Notes: a model not told the origin generated them from the letters alone. A stretch of 64,000 nt of DNA from Poecilobothrus nobilitatus (GCA_947095535.1 OX352772.1:108701903-108765902), one strand, 5' to 3'; positions 1 to 10,708 are shown, counted from the stretch's first letter. Program-made: numbers and translations.

Positions 1-1434
1 TCTCTAGACATTTTATAATGGCCAATAGCTCATGTCCGTAGCTGGTATAGTTTTGTTGTAAAGATGATGTTTTGAAACTGAAGTAGAAGACTGGGTGAAA
101 ATTTTGTCCGTGTTTTTGAAGAAGTATGCCACCGTATCCCGCAAAGCTAGCATGGGTGTGAGGCTTAGTTTCTAGATCAGGATTGAACAACTTTAACACA
201 GGATCTTTTGATAACGCATCTTAAAGATTTTGAATTGCCAGCAACTGATTTTCTTTAATTTCAAAAGTTCTGTTTGTTTTTACTAGGTCAGATAGTGGTT
301 TGGCGATAAGAGCATATTGCTAAATAAATTTTCGGAAGTAGCCCATTAAACCTAAACATTTTTGAACGTCCTGTACTGTCTTGGGAACAGGAAAAAACTT
401 TACCGCCTGGATCTTTTCTTCTGATGGTCTTATGGTACCCTCTTGTATTATATGACCTAAATATTTGATTTTTTGTGTTAAAAATACAAATTTTTTCCAA
501 TTGAAGATAAGACCGTTTGTACTTGCTTAGTTTAATACTCTTTTTAAAACTTCGATATTCTCGATTTCCGTACTTGTAGAGATAATAAGATCGTCTATGT
601 ACATAACAATAAGACCTATGACCTTTAAATATTAGTTCCTTAAAAATGTATTAACGTAGCGCTGAAAAACTGCGGGTGAGTTACACAACCAAATAATGCC
701 TTCATAAACTCGTACTGGCCATCGGGAGTCACAAAAGATGTTAATTTTTGACTGTTCTTCTCTATATCGACATGTAAAAATCCATTTTTAAGATCAAGTG
801 TCGTGAAAATTCTGGCTCTGTATATTGTTCAAGGACATCTTCGATAACTGGCAACGGATGCTTATCTTTGATAATATTAGCGTTTAATTTTCGATAGTCT
901 ACGCAAAGTCTATCCGTATTATCTTTTTTTTACGAGGACTATCGGCGATACAAAATCAGAATGACTTTCCTTAATGATACCTTCTTTTATCCAAGCGTTA
1001 ACTTGGTGCTTCACAATTTCTCGTTCTTTGGGTGGTAATCGCCTTGGTTTTTGGTAGATCGGTTTCTCATCTTTTAAAATAATTTTCTTTTCAATGCACG
1101 ATTTTTCAATTTTACTGGTTTTATATGATTCCACTAACTCTATAATTTCGTGCTTAAATTTGTTGTTTGCGATATTTAATATAGAACCGTAATGAGATGT
1201 TTCCTTGAAGCAATCTATATCGATCTTCAGTATATCATGACTTGCTTCCTCGAATTTATTACTTGCGTCCTCTATTTGAATTTTTCCATGGTATAATATT
1301 AGGGTTACGTTGTCCAAAAAATTCTTATCCAAAATTATTTGATCAGACATCCAATTATCTGGTACTACATGAAACATAATGTCGTTTATTAATGATCGTA
1401 GAGGTTTCCTTCGATCACCACCAAATCCTTTCAC
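1..1434 (-). pseudogene. pol: Ty3/gypsy pol fragment (reverse transcriptase, start of RNase H)
   Basis: Reverse transcriptase of a gypsy-type polyprotein, broken by stops and frameshifts. The N-terminal piece (919-1434) shows the family signature PIYQKPRRLPPKEREIV followed by EGIIKESHSDFVSPIVLVKK. Lower down, shifted frames carry FTTLDLKNGFLHVDIE (motif A, catalytic Asp), a CNSPAVFQRYVNTF-like motif B, and YIDD (motif C, about 588-604). The YLGHII and GTIRPSEEKI thumb/connection motifs lie at about 400-480. The left end enters RNase H and is cut by the window. Motif order is as expected for Ty3/gypsy; the frameshifts mean it cannot give one protein. The matching part of the full copy at 9474-10708 has the same breaks, so they predate the duplication. 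Confidence 0.8.
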
Positions 1435-1523
1435 AAATATACCTTTATCGTACTCTTCAATACCTACCAGTGTCCACTAAAGCTTTTATTTGATTCTCAC
1501 CAATTTCAACTGATTCGCTCGTA

Positions 1524-2485
1524 CTAAGGTGCGGCGTTGCTTGTGTTATACGTTGGTTGTGAAACACGTTTGTTTCTTTCTGGACAATTTCGTGAAAGAT
1601 GTCCGAAGTTGTTGCAATTGAAGCATCGTGATCCCTTACCTCTATCTTGGCAATTTTGATGATATTGAGATAAAGATCCGCAGTTTTTACATCTTGCTGA
1701 GTTTTGTTGTTGTATTTTTTGGGTTTGATTATGTTCGTTTTGCATGTATATATAGCGATTTTGCATGTATTTATTCTTAATGTGTTTATCCTTTAGCTTT
1801 TCAATTTCGCATAGCTTTGAAGTTTGGTTTTAAACTCTTTAATTGTTGTTGCTTCATATAATGACATTTTGTTCATTACACTGTCCGGAATTCCTTCTAC
1901 GATATAAGCGGTTACTGATTCTTCATCCATCGTACCTCTGTTCGCTATACTTTGCATTACATACAGATATTCTAGGCGGCTCTGGTTCGGCATCGTTTTT
2001 CTATTCTAAAGCTGTTTAATTATTTCTTTTGTACATAGTGTTCTGTCGAATATGCTTTTTAATAACTCTTTTAGCTTGGCCCACGTTGATATTACTGTAC
2101 TAGCTTCTGCAGATAATTTCGAAGTAGCAACTAATAATCGTCTGGCATATAAATACTTCTGAATTTCATTCCAATTACACATTTCTGCAATTTCCTCAAA
2201 TTCTTTAACCCATAAAGCAAAATTCTTTTCTGATTCTCCGTTAAATTTTTCAAGAGATTCTTCAACATCTCGAAAAACAAATACCGTGCTTGTATCCTTC
2301 GTTTCTTTCGTATCTGGCATGTTGCTGTTTACCGTATCTTTATCGTTTAGAAGCGTGTTTTGATCGTTTTCGACCGTATCCGTATCTAATTTCACGTTAC
2401 TCGTATCGTTTGTAACCGATTGCGTTTCCGTACCGTTTAGTTGTTCCGATTTCCGATGGCTTTTTCCGTACGCTTCCGTACGCTT
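1524..2485 (-). pseudogene. gag: Ty3/gypsy gag with CCHC knuckles
   Basis: Gag, the structural particle protein of the LTR element. The N-terminal part (about 2020-2320) carries the conserved FNGESEKNFALWVKEFEEI region of retrotransposon gag. The middle part is at 1793-1993. The nucleocapsid end (1524-1766) has one canonical CX2CX4HX4C knuckle (CFNCNNFGHLSRNC) and one degenerate one (CKNCGSLSQYHQNC). A TAG stop replaces a Gln codon at about 2007 (QL*NRK); the diverged copy at 3550-3840 keeps the Gln. An open frame of 206 codons (2006-2626) runs through the recombination joint at 2485, so its first third is out-of-frame RNase H sequence of the neighbouring fragment and not real gag. Confidence 0.78.
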
Positions 2486-3180
2486 GTTTTGAAACTGAAG
2501 TAGAAGACTGGGTGAAAATTTTGTCCGTGTTTTTGAAGAAGTATGCCACCGTATCCCGCAAAGCATTGGTATCCTAGCATTGGTGTGAAGCTCAGTTTCT
2601 AGATCAAGATTGTACAACTTTAACACTGGATCTTATGATAACGTATCTTTCAGATTTTGAATTGCCAGCAGCTGATTTTCTTTAATTTCAAAAGTTCTGT
2701 TTTTTCTTACTAGGTCAGAAAGTGGTTTGGCGATAAGAGCATATTGCTAAATAAATGTTTAGAAGTAGCCCGTTAAACATAAAAATTTTTGAACGTCCTT
2801 CACTGACTTGGGAACAGGAAAAAACTTTACCGCCTGGATCTTTTCTTCTGATGGTCTTATGGTACCCTCTTGTATTATATGACCTAAATATTTGATATTT
2901 TGTGTTAAAAATACAAATTTTTTCCAATTGAAAATAAGATCGTTTGTACTTGCTGAGTTTAATACTGCTTTTAAAACTCGATTTTCTCGATTCCCGTACT
3001 TGTAGGGATAATAAGATCGTCTATGTATATAATAATAAGACCTTTAAATATTAGTTCCGTAAAAATGGTATTAACGTAGGGCTGAGAAACCGCGGGTGAC
3101 TTTCGCTGTGATTTCCGATAGTCTACGCAAAGTCTATCCGTATTATCTTTTTTTTTACGAGGACTATCGGCGATACGAAA
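2486..3180 (-). pseudogene. pol: Ty3/gypsy RT/RNase H remnant with deletions
   Basis: Remnant of the polymerase polyprotein. The 2486-2640 part corresponds to the start of RNase H (the PVLKLYNLDLET region and a frameshifted continuation). The 2715-2927 part is the RT thumb/connection in a shifted frame. At 2990-3040 the IDD of the polymerase box is still visible near the sequence gatcgtctatgtat. The catalytic fingers and palm are mostly deleted (joint at about 3090-3110). No functional enzyme is possible. Confidence 0.7.
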
Positions 3181-4230
3181 TCAGAAAATCACAAATATAC
3201 CTTTATCGTACTTTTCAATATCAATGTTTTTTGTAATAGTTTCTTGCATTAACGAAATATCGCTACCAGAGTCCACTAAAGCTTTTATTTGATTGTCACC
3301 AATTTCCACTGATATTATATTTTCGCTCGTACTAAGCGCTAAACAATTTCGTGAAAGATGTTCGAAGTTGTTGCAATTGAAGCATCGTGATCCCTTACCT
3401 CTATCTGGGTAATTTTGATGATAATGAGATAAAGATCCGCAGTTTTTACATCTTGCTGAGTTTGGTTGTTGTATTTTTTGGGTTTGATTATGTTCGTTTT
3501 GCATGTATCTATATCGGTTTTGCATGTATTTATTCTTAATGTGTATCCTTTAGCTTTTCAGTTTCGCATAGCTTTGAAGTTTGATTTTAAACTCGTTAAT
3601 TGTTGTTGCTTCATATAATGACATTTTGTTCATTACACTGTCCCGAATTCCTTCTACGATATAAGCTATTACTGATTCTTCATCCATCGTACCTCTGTTC
3701 GCTATACTTTGCATTACATACAGATATTCTAGGCGGCTCTGGTTCGGCATCTTTTTTCTATTCTGAAGCTGTTTAATTATTTCTTTTGTACATAGTGTTC
3801 TGTCGAATATGCTTTTAATAACTCTTTTAGCGTGGCCCACACTGATATTCCTGTACTAGCTTCTACAGATAATTTTGCAGCACCAACTAATAATCGTCTG
3901 GCATATAAATACTTCTGAATTTCATTCCAATTACACATTTCTGCAATTTCCTCAAATTCTTTAACCCATAAAGCAAAATTCTTACCTGATTCTCCATTAA
4001 ATTTTTCAAGAGATTCTTCAAAATCAAAACAAATACCGTGCTTGTATCCTTCGTTTCTTTCGTATCTGGCATGTTGCTGTTTACCGTATCTTTATCGTTT
4101 AGAAGCGTGTTTTGATCGTTTTCGACCGTATCCGTATCTAATTACACGTTACTCGTATCGTTTGTAACTGATTGTGCTTCCGTACAGTTTAGTTGTAATA
4201 ACACGCGATTTTCGAGCGTATGGCTTTTTC
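3181..4230 (-). pseudogene. gag: Ty3/gypsy gag-protease fragment, protease active site retained
   Basis: Gag and the beginning of the aspartic protease. The frame 3181-3525 joins the CCHC region directly to protease: EIGDNQIKALVDSGSDISLM, where DSGS is the active-site loop of retroviral-type proteases. One zinc ligand is lost in the first knuckle (HYHQNY instead of a terminal Cys), and the joint between knuckle 2 and protease looks shortened. Gag middle and N-terminal parts follow at 3550-3840 and about 3850-4070. This copy keeps QLQNRKK where the near-identical pair has a stop. The full element at 10709-10760 has lost the DSGS loop, so this fragment is the better guide to the ancestral protease. 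Confidence 0.75.
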
Positions 4231-4489
4231 TGATAGGCAATTTTTTTATAATGCTTGTGTAACCGTATAATTTCTATTTCTAAGTTCTATCTTTCGATTA
4301 AACTCGGTAGGTAAATTTTCAATTGATAAAATTTTTATCAACGTTTCTATATTTAACGTTTTCAATTTATCCATATATGTGCAAAGAAAACATGTTATGA
4401 AAAAAATTTTTGTTATAGCAATTGCAAATTAAATAAACTACATTTATATATTAATTACTTAAAAAACTTAAATGGTTAATTTATTTTTA

Positions 4490-4870
4490 TAAATTATATT
4501 TAAAAAACTTAATATTAGATTTTTACTTAGTTTTAGGCTTAAAATTAAATTTAATGCTGGTTTTTATTTAATTCATTCAAAACTTTTTTTTTTATTTATT
4601 TCTATTGGTTAATTTATTGTTGTATTAATTATACTTAAAGAATTTAATATTAGATTTTTACTTAGTTTTAGGTTTAAAATTCAATTTAATGCTGGTTTTT
4701 ATTTAATTCATTCAAAACTTTTTTTTTTTTTTTTATTTCTATTGGTAATTTATTGTGTTAATTATACTTAAAGAACTTAATATTAGATTTTTACTTAGTT
4801 TTAGGCTTAAAATTAAATTTAATAAGGTGTTTATTTAATTTATTCAAAACTTTTTTTTTTTATTTATTAT
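4490..4870. repeat. About 135-bp tandem repeat in the LTR-element leader
   Basis: Three head-to-tail units of about 132-135 bp containing tttttacttagttttaggct and gctggtttttatttaattca, separated by T-runs. The motif starts recur at 4556, 4691 and about 4823. The full element has only two units in the matching place (about 12111 and 12244). Unit number therefore varies between copies of the same leader. Confidence 0.75.
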
Positions 4871-5097
4871 TGGCTTTTATTATTAATTCAACTTATTTTA
4901 TTTTATTATAAACTTATTCTCTTATAAAATATTTTTTTTATTTTATTCTTTTTATATTATAAGATTCTTTTTCATCATTTTTTTTATTTGACTTAATTGT
5001 ATTACACTGGTCACTTCTTTTTTTTTTGGTTAAAAAAAAATAAACATCAAATAATATTCTTGACCGTAACAGTAAATTGTCTTCTCTTTCTATTTTT

Positions 5098-7020
5098 ATA
5101 CCCTACACCTAAAATATGGGGTATATTAACTTTGGTATGGTGTTTGTAACCACCAAAAGGAAGCGAGTTAGATATGGACATGTATATATATTCTGAATCA
5201 GGATCACCTCCTGAGTCGATTTAGCGATGTCCGTCCGTCCGTTCGCACGATAACTCAAAAACTTATAAAGCTATCTTGTTGAAATTTATGTAGTTGGTTA
5301 CTAATGACGAAAGGAAGGCTAAGTTTGAATCTGGACAAAATCCGTCCATAGGTTCGAATTCTGGAAGCTTCCGAATGATTCCGGAGCAAACGAGATTATC
5401 TCCAAAACCAACAAAGATAGAACCTTTAAATTTTGTACAATAATGTTTCTTCCCGTTCGATTTATGCCTCTGAAATTTAAGAAGATTTGGTCCATGGGTT
5501 TGGGTTTTGGAAGCTTCCGAACGAGCACCAGAGCAAATGAGATTATCTCCAAAACCAACAAAGATATAACCTTTAAATTTTGTACAATGATGTTCCTTCC
5601 CGTTCGATTTATGTCTCTGAAATTTAAGAGGATTTGGTCCATGGGTTTGGATTTGGAAGCTTCCGAACGAGCACCAGAGCAAATGAGATTATCTCCAAAA
5701 CCAACAAAGATATAACCTTTAAATTTGGCAGAGTAGTGTTCTTTCATGTTTTATTTAAGTCTCTGAAATTTGAGAGAATTTGATCCATGGGTTCGGATTT
5801 TGGAAGCTTCCGAACGAGTCCCAGAGCAAACGAGATTATCTCCATAACCAACAAAGATAGAACCTTTAAATTTTTTGTAATGATGTTCCTTCCAGTTTGA
5901 TTTATGTCTGTAAAATTTAAGAGGATGTGGTCCATGGGTTTGGATTTTGGAAGCTTCCGAACGAGCCCCAGAGCAAACGAGATTATCTCCAAAACCAACA
6001 AAGATAGAACCTTTAAATTTTTTATAATGATGTTCCTTCCAGTTTGATTTATGTCTCTAAAATTTAAGAGGGTGTGGTCCATGGGTTTGGATTTTGGAAG
6101 CTTCCGAACGAGTCCACAGCAAATGAGATTATCTCTAAAAACAACAAAGATATAACCTTTAAATTTGGCCAAATGGTGTTTTTTCATGTTTGATTTAGGT
6201 CTCTGAAATTTGAGAGCATTTGGCCATGGGTTCAAATTTGAAAGGATTTGAACTGTGGATTCGGATTTTGGAAGCTTCCGAACGAGCCGCAGAGCAAATG
6301 AGATTATATCCAATAACAACAAAGGTAGAAAGGTACAATGGTGTTCTTTCGTGTTTGATTCATGTCTCTGAAATTTAGGAGGATTTGGTCCATGGGCTCG
6401 GATTTTGGAACTTCCGAACGAGCACAAGAGCAAACGCGCATATCTCTAAAACTAACAAAGATATAACTTTTAAATTTCGTACAAGAGTGTTTTGTAATGT
6501 TTCCTCTATGTCCCTGAAATTTGAGATGAATTGAAGTAGTATTACGAGTAGCTGCCACCCACTTCTCATGATCAAGCAATTATTTCTCAAAAGTTTATAA
6601 AGAAATGAACTTGAAATTTAGTGCCAGTATAGTTTCAATAATATGATTTTGAAACTACCTAGCAATAAATTACTACCTATACTGGTGGTAATATGATTTT
6701 GAATTTACGGCTCTATGTCTCAATGAACTTATTTTAAAACTTATTGAAACTAATAAGGATAGAAACTTAAAATTTGCTGAAAGGTATTACTGCAGGTTTT
6801 CATTGATATTCTTAAAATTAGAAAATTAAAAATTTAATTTTTTAAATTAATAATTAAAACAAAAATAAAATATTTTTATTATGTATAAAAAACTAATAAA
6901 AGTTTTTTTTTATATTAAGTACCTATTTAAAAAAAAACTTATGGATTTATAATTTAATTTGAATTGTTTTAAGGTGTAGGGTATTATTAAGTCGGTTGCA
7001 TCGACTTACTGTTACATTTA
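5098..7020 (+). mobile_element. DINE-1/mini-me-like element, copy 1
   Basis: Non-autonomous element with the layout known for DINE-1/Helentron-associated elements. It has a perfect 13-bp subterminal inverted repeat (ataccctacacct at 5098-5110 and its complement at 6972-6984). The head carries (TA)n, a conserved core around gaatcaggatcacctcctga, then gtccgtccgtcc (5183-5241), as in mini-me elements of flies. A block of tandem repeats follows, then a 3' stem-loop (taagtcg...cgactta) ending at about ttacattta. The host sequence is the LTR/leader junction of the gypsy element; the uninterrupted junction at 12405-12440 serves as the empty site and shows insertion into a T-run without visible target duplication. 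No coding capacity. Confidence 0.8.
5340..6560 (+). repeat. 147-bp tandem array inside DINE-like copy 1
   Basis: About eight units. The landmark tccatggg recurs at 5491, 5638, 5784, 5931 and 6078, giving spacings of 147, 146, 147 and 147. Each unit holds ggaagcttccgaacgag and gagattatctcca. Units fall into types with tagaacctttaaatttt or with tataacctttaaatttgg. Because 147 is divisible by 3, several frames stay open across units and create long spurious ORFs on both strands. Confidence 0.9.
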
Positions 7021-7035
7021 TTTATTTTTTTTTTA

Positions 7036-7806
7036 TGCAGGTACCCGAACTAAGTTATTTAAAATATGTTTTTGAAACCAATATAAAATGTTGTTTTTAT
7101 ATTTTTAGGTTACTACAATTCTTAAAATTCCTTATTTCACGATTTTATATATTTTTTTTTTTTTATGTTCATCCCCAATAAACATTAAAAATTTTTTTTT
7201 TATTCTTTAAACGTTTTAATTGCTTTTTATATAAATCTTCACTTTCACTTTGACCTTAAATTCACTTTTTCTTTAAATTTTAGGTATTGTAAATTCTGCA
7301 ATCTTTAATATGTTATTTAATATACTTATGACACCAAGTTTTATGTGTTCTTTTAAGGATTGCCTTTTAATTAAAATGAAACATGAAAAATAATTGATAC
7401 AAAGTTGATTTTATTTATAGTTAATGTTAAATTCTTATTTTATTTAATTTTCAGAATTAGCTAATATAATGCGGCAAAAAATTAATTAAAGTTAACATTA
7501 CAAATGTTTTAAAACGTGAGATAAAAAATTAGTTAAAAAAAAGTTAGATTATTTTATGTTAAACGTGGCGAAAGATTAAAGTTACAATTATTTAAAAAAA
7601 ATGTAATTTTAATTCGTTACAATATAATATCGTATCAATCCTTTTGTTCTTGCACGTCCGATTGTTTACTTCTTTTAACTCTTTATATAAAAAAAATGTC
7701 ACATTGTTGTTTTTACATTTTGCATCCATGTGTAAATTTTGTAATAGAGTAATCTGTTGTAATACTAGGTGATATCGAATGAAATCATTGCCAGATGGAG
7801 CCCACA
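7036..7806 (-). repeat. LTR of Ty3/gypsy element (3' LTR of the full copy)
   Basis: A 771-bp sequence matching 12435-13205. On the minus strand it begins TGTGGGCTCC and ends ACCTGCA, the usual TG...CA termini. It is preceded on the minus strand by the end of integrase and a purine-containing stretch, aggatggccgact. It is also next to the leader of the older fragment (2486-5097, across the DINE insertion), so the same LTR appears to be shared by two tandem element bodies. By eye the two LTRs differ at about 4-5 percent of sites. Confidence 0.85.
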
Positions 7807-7808
7807 AG

Positions 7809-8280
7809 TCGGCCATCCTGGTATTCGTCTATTCCAGACGAACTAAATGAACTATCACTGTCTTCTTCATATGTATCCCATGGTTTCATAAATTCTACTG
7901 CTGAAGATGTTGCCATCGGGCCGTCATGCATGCCAATCCTTTCTACGTCGTGTCTGTCGTTTTTTTATTTTTGTAACTCTGTATTTTGTAATTCTAAGTA
8001 TTCCTTTTCAAGTTTTAAATTTGATCCAAATTGTGTACGTTTAATAGCTACTAGATAATTCACCTTATATTGTTTTGCCTTTTTTTCTTTTTCGGTTGAA
8101 ATTTTTTACATTCTCTTGTTGTATGTGTAATATATTTTCTTTAACTGTTTCATGCATATCTTGTCGTTCTTGTTTAAAATTTTCGATTATGATATTTTCT
8201 AGTTCTTCAGCTAGTTTGAAGTCTTCTGCGTTGCTGATTTTTATTCCAAACATTACCTCAAACGGGCTTTTCTTTGTACT
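7809..8280 (-). pseudogene. pol: Integrase C-terminal tail of the full gypsy copy
   Basis: The frame at 8065-8253 (FGIKISNAEDFKLAEELE, then RQDMHETVKENILHIQQEN) is the linker/C-terminal segment that follows the catalytic core in this lineage. Further down, a second frame reads YLVAIKRTQFGSNLKLEKEY, then one stop, then IGMHDGPMATSSAVEFMKPW close to the 3' LTR. A frameshift separates it from the core at about 8254-8290. The tail ends directly before the polypurine-like stretch and LTR, as expected for an element without env. Confidence 0.75.
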
Positions 8281-8285
8281 TCTAT

Positions 8286-9473
8286 TTAATTTGTTTGTTT
8301 TAATTTAGTTTGTTGAACTTTCGGTACGAACTTGTACCATTTTGATGGTTCTTGTGATTTTAGTATGGCTATGATGACACTGTTTATCCATTCTACCTGC
8401 CCGTTAGCTCGAGGTATGCCCGTTGTTATTACACTGTGTGTTATTTCGTTGTTGTTACAGTACTCAGCGAACGCGTTCGATGTAAAAGCTGTTCCTCTAT
8501 CGGTTATTCTTTTAGGATTTCCAAATACTTCTGCATGTAATTCGAATTTTGCTATGGTTTCTGCTGAAGTCGTTGATTTAACTGGGTAAATCCAAGTGAA
8601 TTTACTGAAGCCGTCTATAATAACAAGTTGTTGATAAGCTATCGACGTAGATGCAAATGATCCAACATCATTGGAATGATATGTATGAAGTGGTGCATCC
8701 TCTTTATCAATTGGGCTCAGAAACCTTTCTTTTTTCCCACATTTTCTTAAATAAAGAATGCAAGTTACACAGTTTGCTATGAATGACTTTACTTTTTCAG
8801 CTATTTTTGGAATAAAGTAGTCTTGTTTAATGATATTTTCTGTTTTTTTATTATTAATATGACCTCTGTCGTGTATGTTTTGAACAATTTTACTTTGCAT
8901 GGCTTTTGGTATTACTAATAAGTTATCTCCATTTAAAAATTTATATATAATATCGTTCTTTATAATAAAATCTTCATATTGCTCCGTTTCAAGTATCTTT
9001 CGAATTAAATCGCAATACTTATAATTTTTTTGCGCTATTTGAATTTGATGTAAAAGGCAATCTTCGATTTTCATTACAGTTGGGTAGCGATTTAAGGTGT
9101 CCAAATGACGCATGGTTGAACCTGGTTTGTGTAAGATCTCGCAATCGTAATCCTGCAATGCTATAGCCCACCTTGCTACTCTTGGACATAATTCTTTCTT
9201 GTTCATTCTAACCTGAAATGCTTTGCAGTCGGTAAATATTTTGAATTTTAATCCCAATACATATATACGTAATTTCTCTAGACATTTTATAATGGCCAAT
9301 AGCTCATGTCCGTAGCTGGTATAGTTTTGTTGTAAAGATGATGTTTTGAAACTGAAGTAGAAGACTGGGTGAAAATTTTGTCCGTGTTTTTGAAGAAGTA
9401 TGCCACCGTATCCCGCAAAGCTAGCATGGGTGTGAGGCTTAGTTTCTAGATCAGGATTGAACAACTTTAACAC
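8286..9473 (-). pseudogene. pol: RNase H and integrase core of gypsy pol
   Basis: The longest open frame of the element (395 codons). Residues 1-120 are RNase H: FTDCKAFQ with catalytic Asp, and YTSYGHELLAIIKCLEKLR with the catalytic Glu. Residues about 205-245 carry the HHCC zinc-binding domain of integrase (HDRGHINN...FIANCVTCIL). Residues about 280-370 carry the DDE core: IIDGFSKFTWIYPV (first Asp), ITDRGTAFTSNAFAEYC (second Asp) and GQVEWINSVI (Glu). Integrase inserts the cDNA into the genome. The catalytic residues look complete, but the frame is cut off from RT upstream and from the integrase tail downstream. Confidence 0.85.
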
Positions 9474-10708
9474 AGGATCTTTTGATAACGCATCTTAAAG
9501 ATTTTGAATTGCCAGCAACTGATTTTCTTTAATTTCAAAAGTTCTGTTTGTTTTTACTAGGTCAGATAGTGGTTTGGCGATAAGAGCATATTGCTAAATA
9601 AATTTTCGGAAGTAGCCCATTAAACCTAAACATTTTTGAACGTCCTGTACTGTCTTGGGAACAGGAAAAAACTTTACCGCCTGGATCTTTTCTTCTGATG
9701 GTCTTATGGTACCCTCTTGTATTATATGACCTAAATATTTGATTTTTTGTGTTAAAAATACAAATTTTTTCCAATTGAAGATAAGACCGTTTGTACTTGC
9801 TTAGTTTAATACTCTTTTTAAAACTTCGATATTCTCGATTTCCGTACTTGTAGAGATAATAAGATCGTCTATGTACATAACAATAAGACCTATGACCTTT
9901 AAATATTAGTTCCTTAAAAATGTATTAACGTAGCGCTGAAAAACTGCGGGTGAGTTACACAACCAAATAATACCTTCATAAACTCGTACTGGCCATCGGG
10001 AGTCACAAAAGATGTTAATTTTTGGCTGTTCTTCTCTATATCGACATGTAAAAATCCATTTTTAAGATCAAGTGTCGTGAAAATTCTGGCTCTGTATATT
10101 GTTCAAGGACATCTTCGATAACTGGCAACGGATGCTTATCTTTGATAATATTAGCGTTTAATTTTCGATAGTCTACGCAAAGTCTATCCGTATTATCTTT
10201 TTTTTACGAGGACTATCGGCGATACAAAATCAGAATGACTTTCCTTAATGATACCTTCTTTTATCCAAGCGTTAACTTGGTGCTTCACAATTTCTCGTTC
10301 TTTGGGTGGTAATCGCCTTGGTTTTTGGTAGATCGGTTTCTCATCTTTTAAAATAATTTTCTTTTCAATGCACGATTTTTCAATTTTACTGGTTTTATAT
10401 GATTCCACTAACTCTATAATTTCGTGCTTAAATTTGTTGTTTGCGATATTTAATATAGAACCGTAATGAGATGTTTCCTTGAAGCAATCTATATCGATCT
10501 TCAGTATATCATGACTTGCTTCCTCGAATTTATTACTTGCGTCCTCTATTTGAATTTTTCCATGGTATAATATTAGGGTTACGTTGTCCAAAAAATTCTT
10601 ATCCAAAATTATTTGATCAGACATCCAATTATCTGGTACTACATGAAACATAATGTCGTTTATTAATGATCGTAGAGGTTTCCTTCGATCACCACCAAAT
10701 CCTTTCAC
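9474..10708 (-). pseudogene. pol: Reverse transcriptase of the full gypsy copy
   Basis: Same domain as at 1-1434. The open N-terminal frame 10193-10708 holds PIYQKPRRLPPKEREIV. After a frameshift come the palm motifs (TTLDLKNGFLHVDI at about 10030-10090), the motif B segment and YIDD at about 9862-9878. The thumb and connection lie at 9562-9774 in yet another frame. At least two frameshifts and a stop after motif B disable it. Its sequence matches 200-1434 almost base for base, including the damage. Confidence 0.82.

Larger units (their letters stand above)
1..2485 (-). mobile_element. Ty3/gypsy internal fragment, near-identical copy of 9275-11759
   Basis: Internal part (gag to RNase H start) of a Ty3/gypsy LTR retrotransposon on the minus strand, running off the left window edge. 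It repeats 9275-11759 at a constant offset of 9274 bp. By eye I saw only three substitutions: near 690, near 750, and near 2280, where CGA here is TGA in the other copy. It stops abruptly at 2485 after a doubled cgtacgcttc motif and is fused to another fragment of the same family that begins in RNase H. No LTR belongs to it inside the window. Confidence 0.85.
2486..5097 (-). mobile_element. Diverged, internally deleted Ty3/gypsy fragment
   Basis: A second, older copy of the same family in the same orientation. It covers the equivalent of about 9343-12420 of the full element, but lacks roughly 210 bp of RT and about 460 bp between RT and protease (compare 3100-3190 with 9950-10700). It continues through gag into the untranslated leader up to 5097, where a DINE-like element interrupts it; the LTR at 7036-7806 lies just beyond that insertion. 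It differs from the full copy at many more sites than the fragment at 1-2485 does. Confidence 0.8.

Noticed and set aside
288..500. 70-codon frame (also at 2715-2927 and 9562-9774)
   Set aside because: It overlaps the reverse transcriptase thumb region in a shifted frame; the true frame has YLGHII and the connection motifs.
5263..6590. Long overlapping open frames on both strands in the 147-bp arrays (also at 25638-27102 and 42424-44834)
   Set aside because: The unit length is a multiple of three, so any open frame persists through many units. The translated units have no known domain, frames exist on both strands, and the DNA between units evolves as a repeat, not as codons.
7592..7816. Two similar 71-74-codon frames in the LTRs (7592-7816, 12991-13206)
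   Set aside because: They are similar because the LTRs are copies; the sequence is LTR U3-like and the frame shows no conserved domain.
7795..8589. Plus-strand frames at 7795-8058, 8075-8308 and 8332-8589
   Set aside because: Antisense shadows of the integrase frames on the minus strand.
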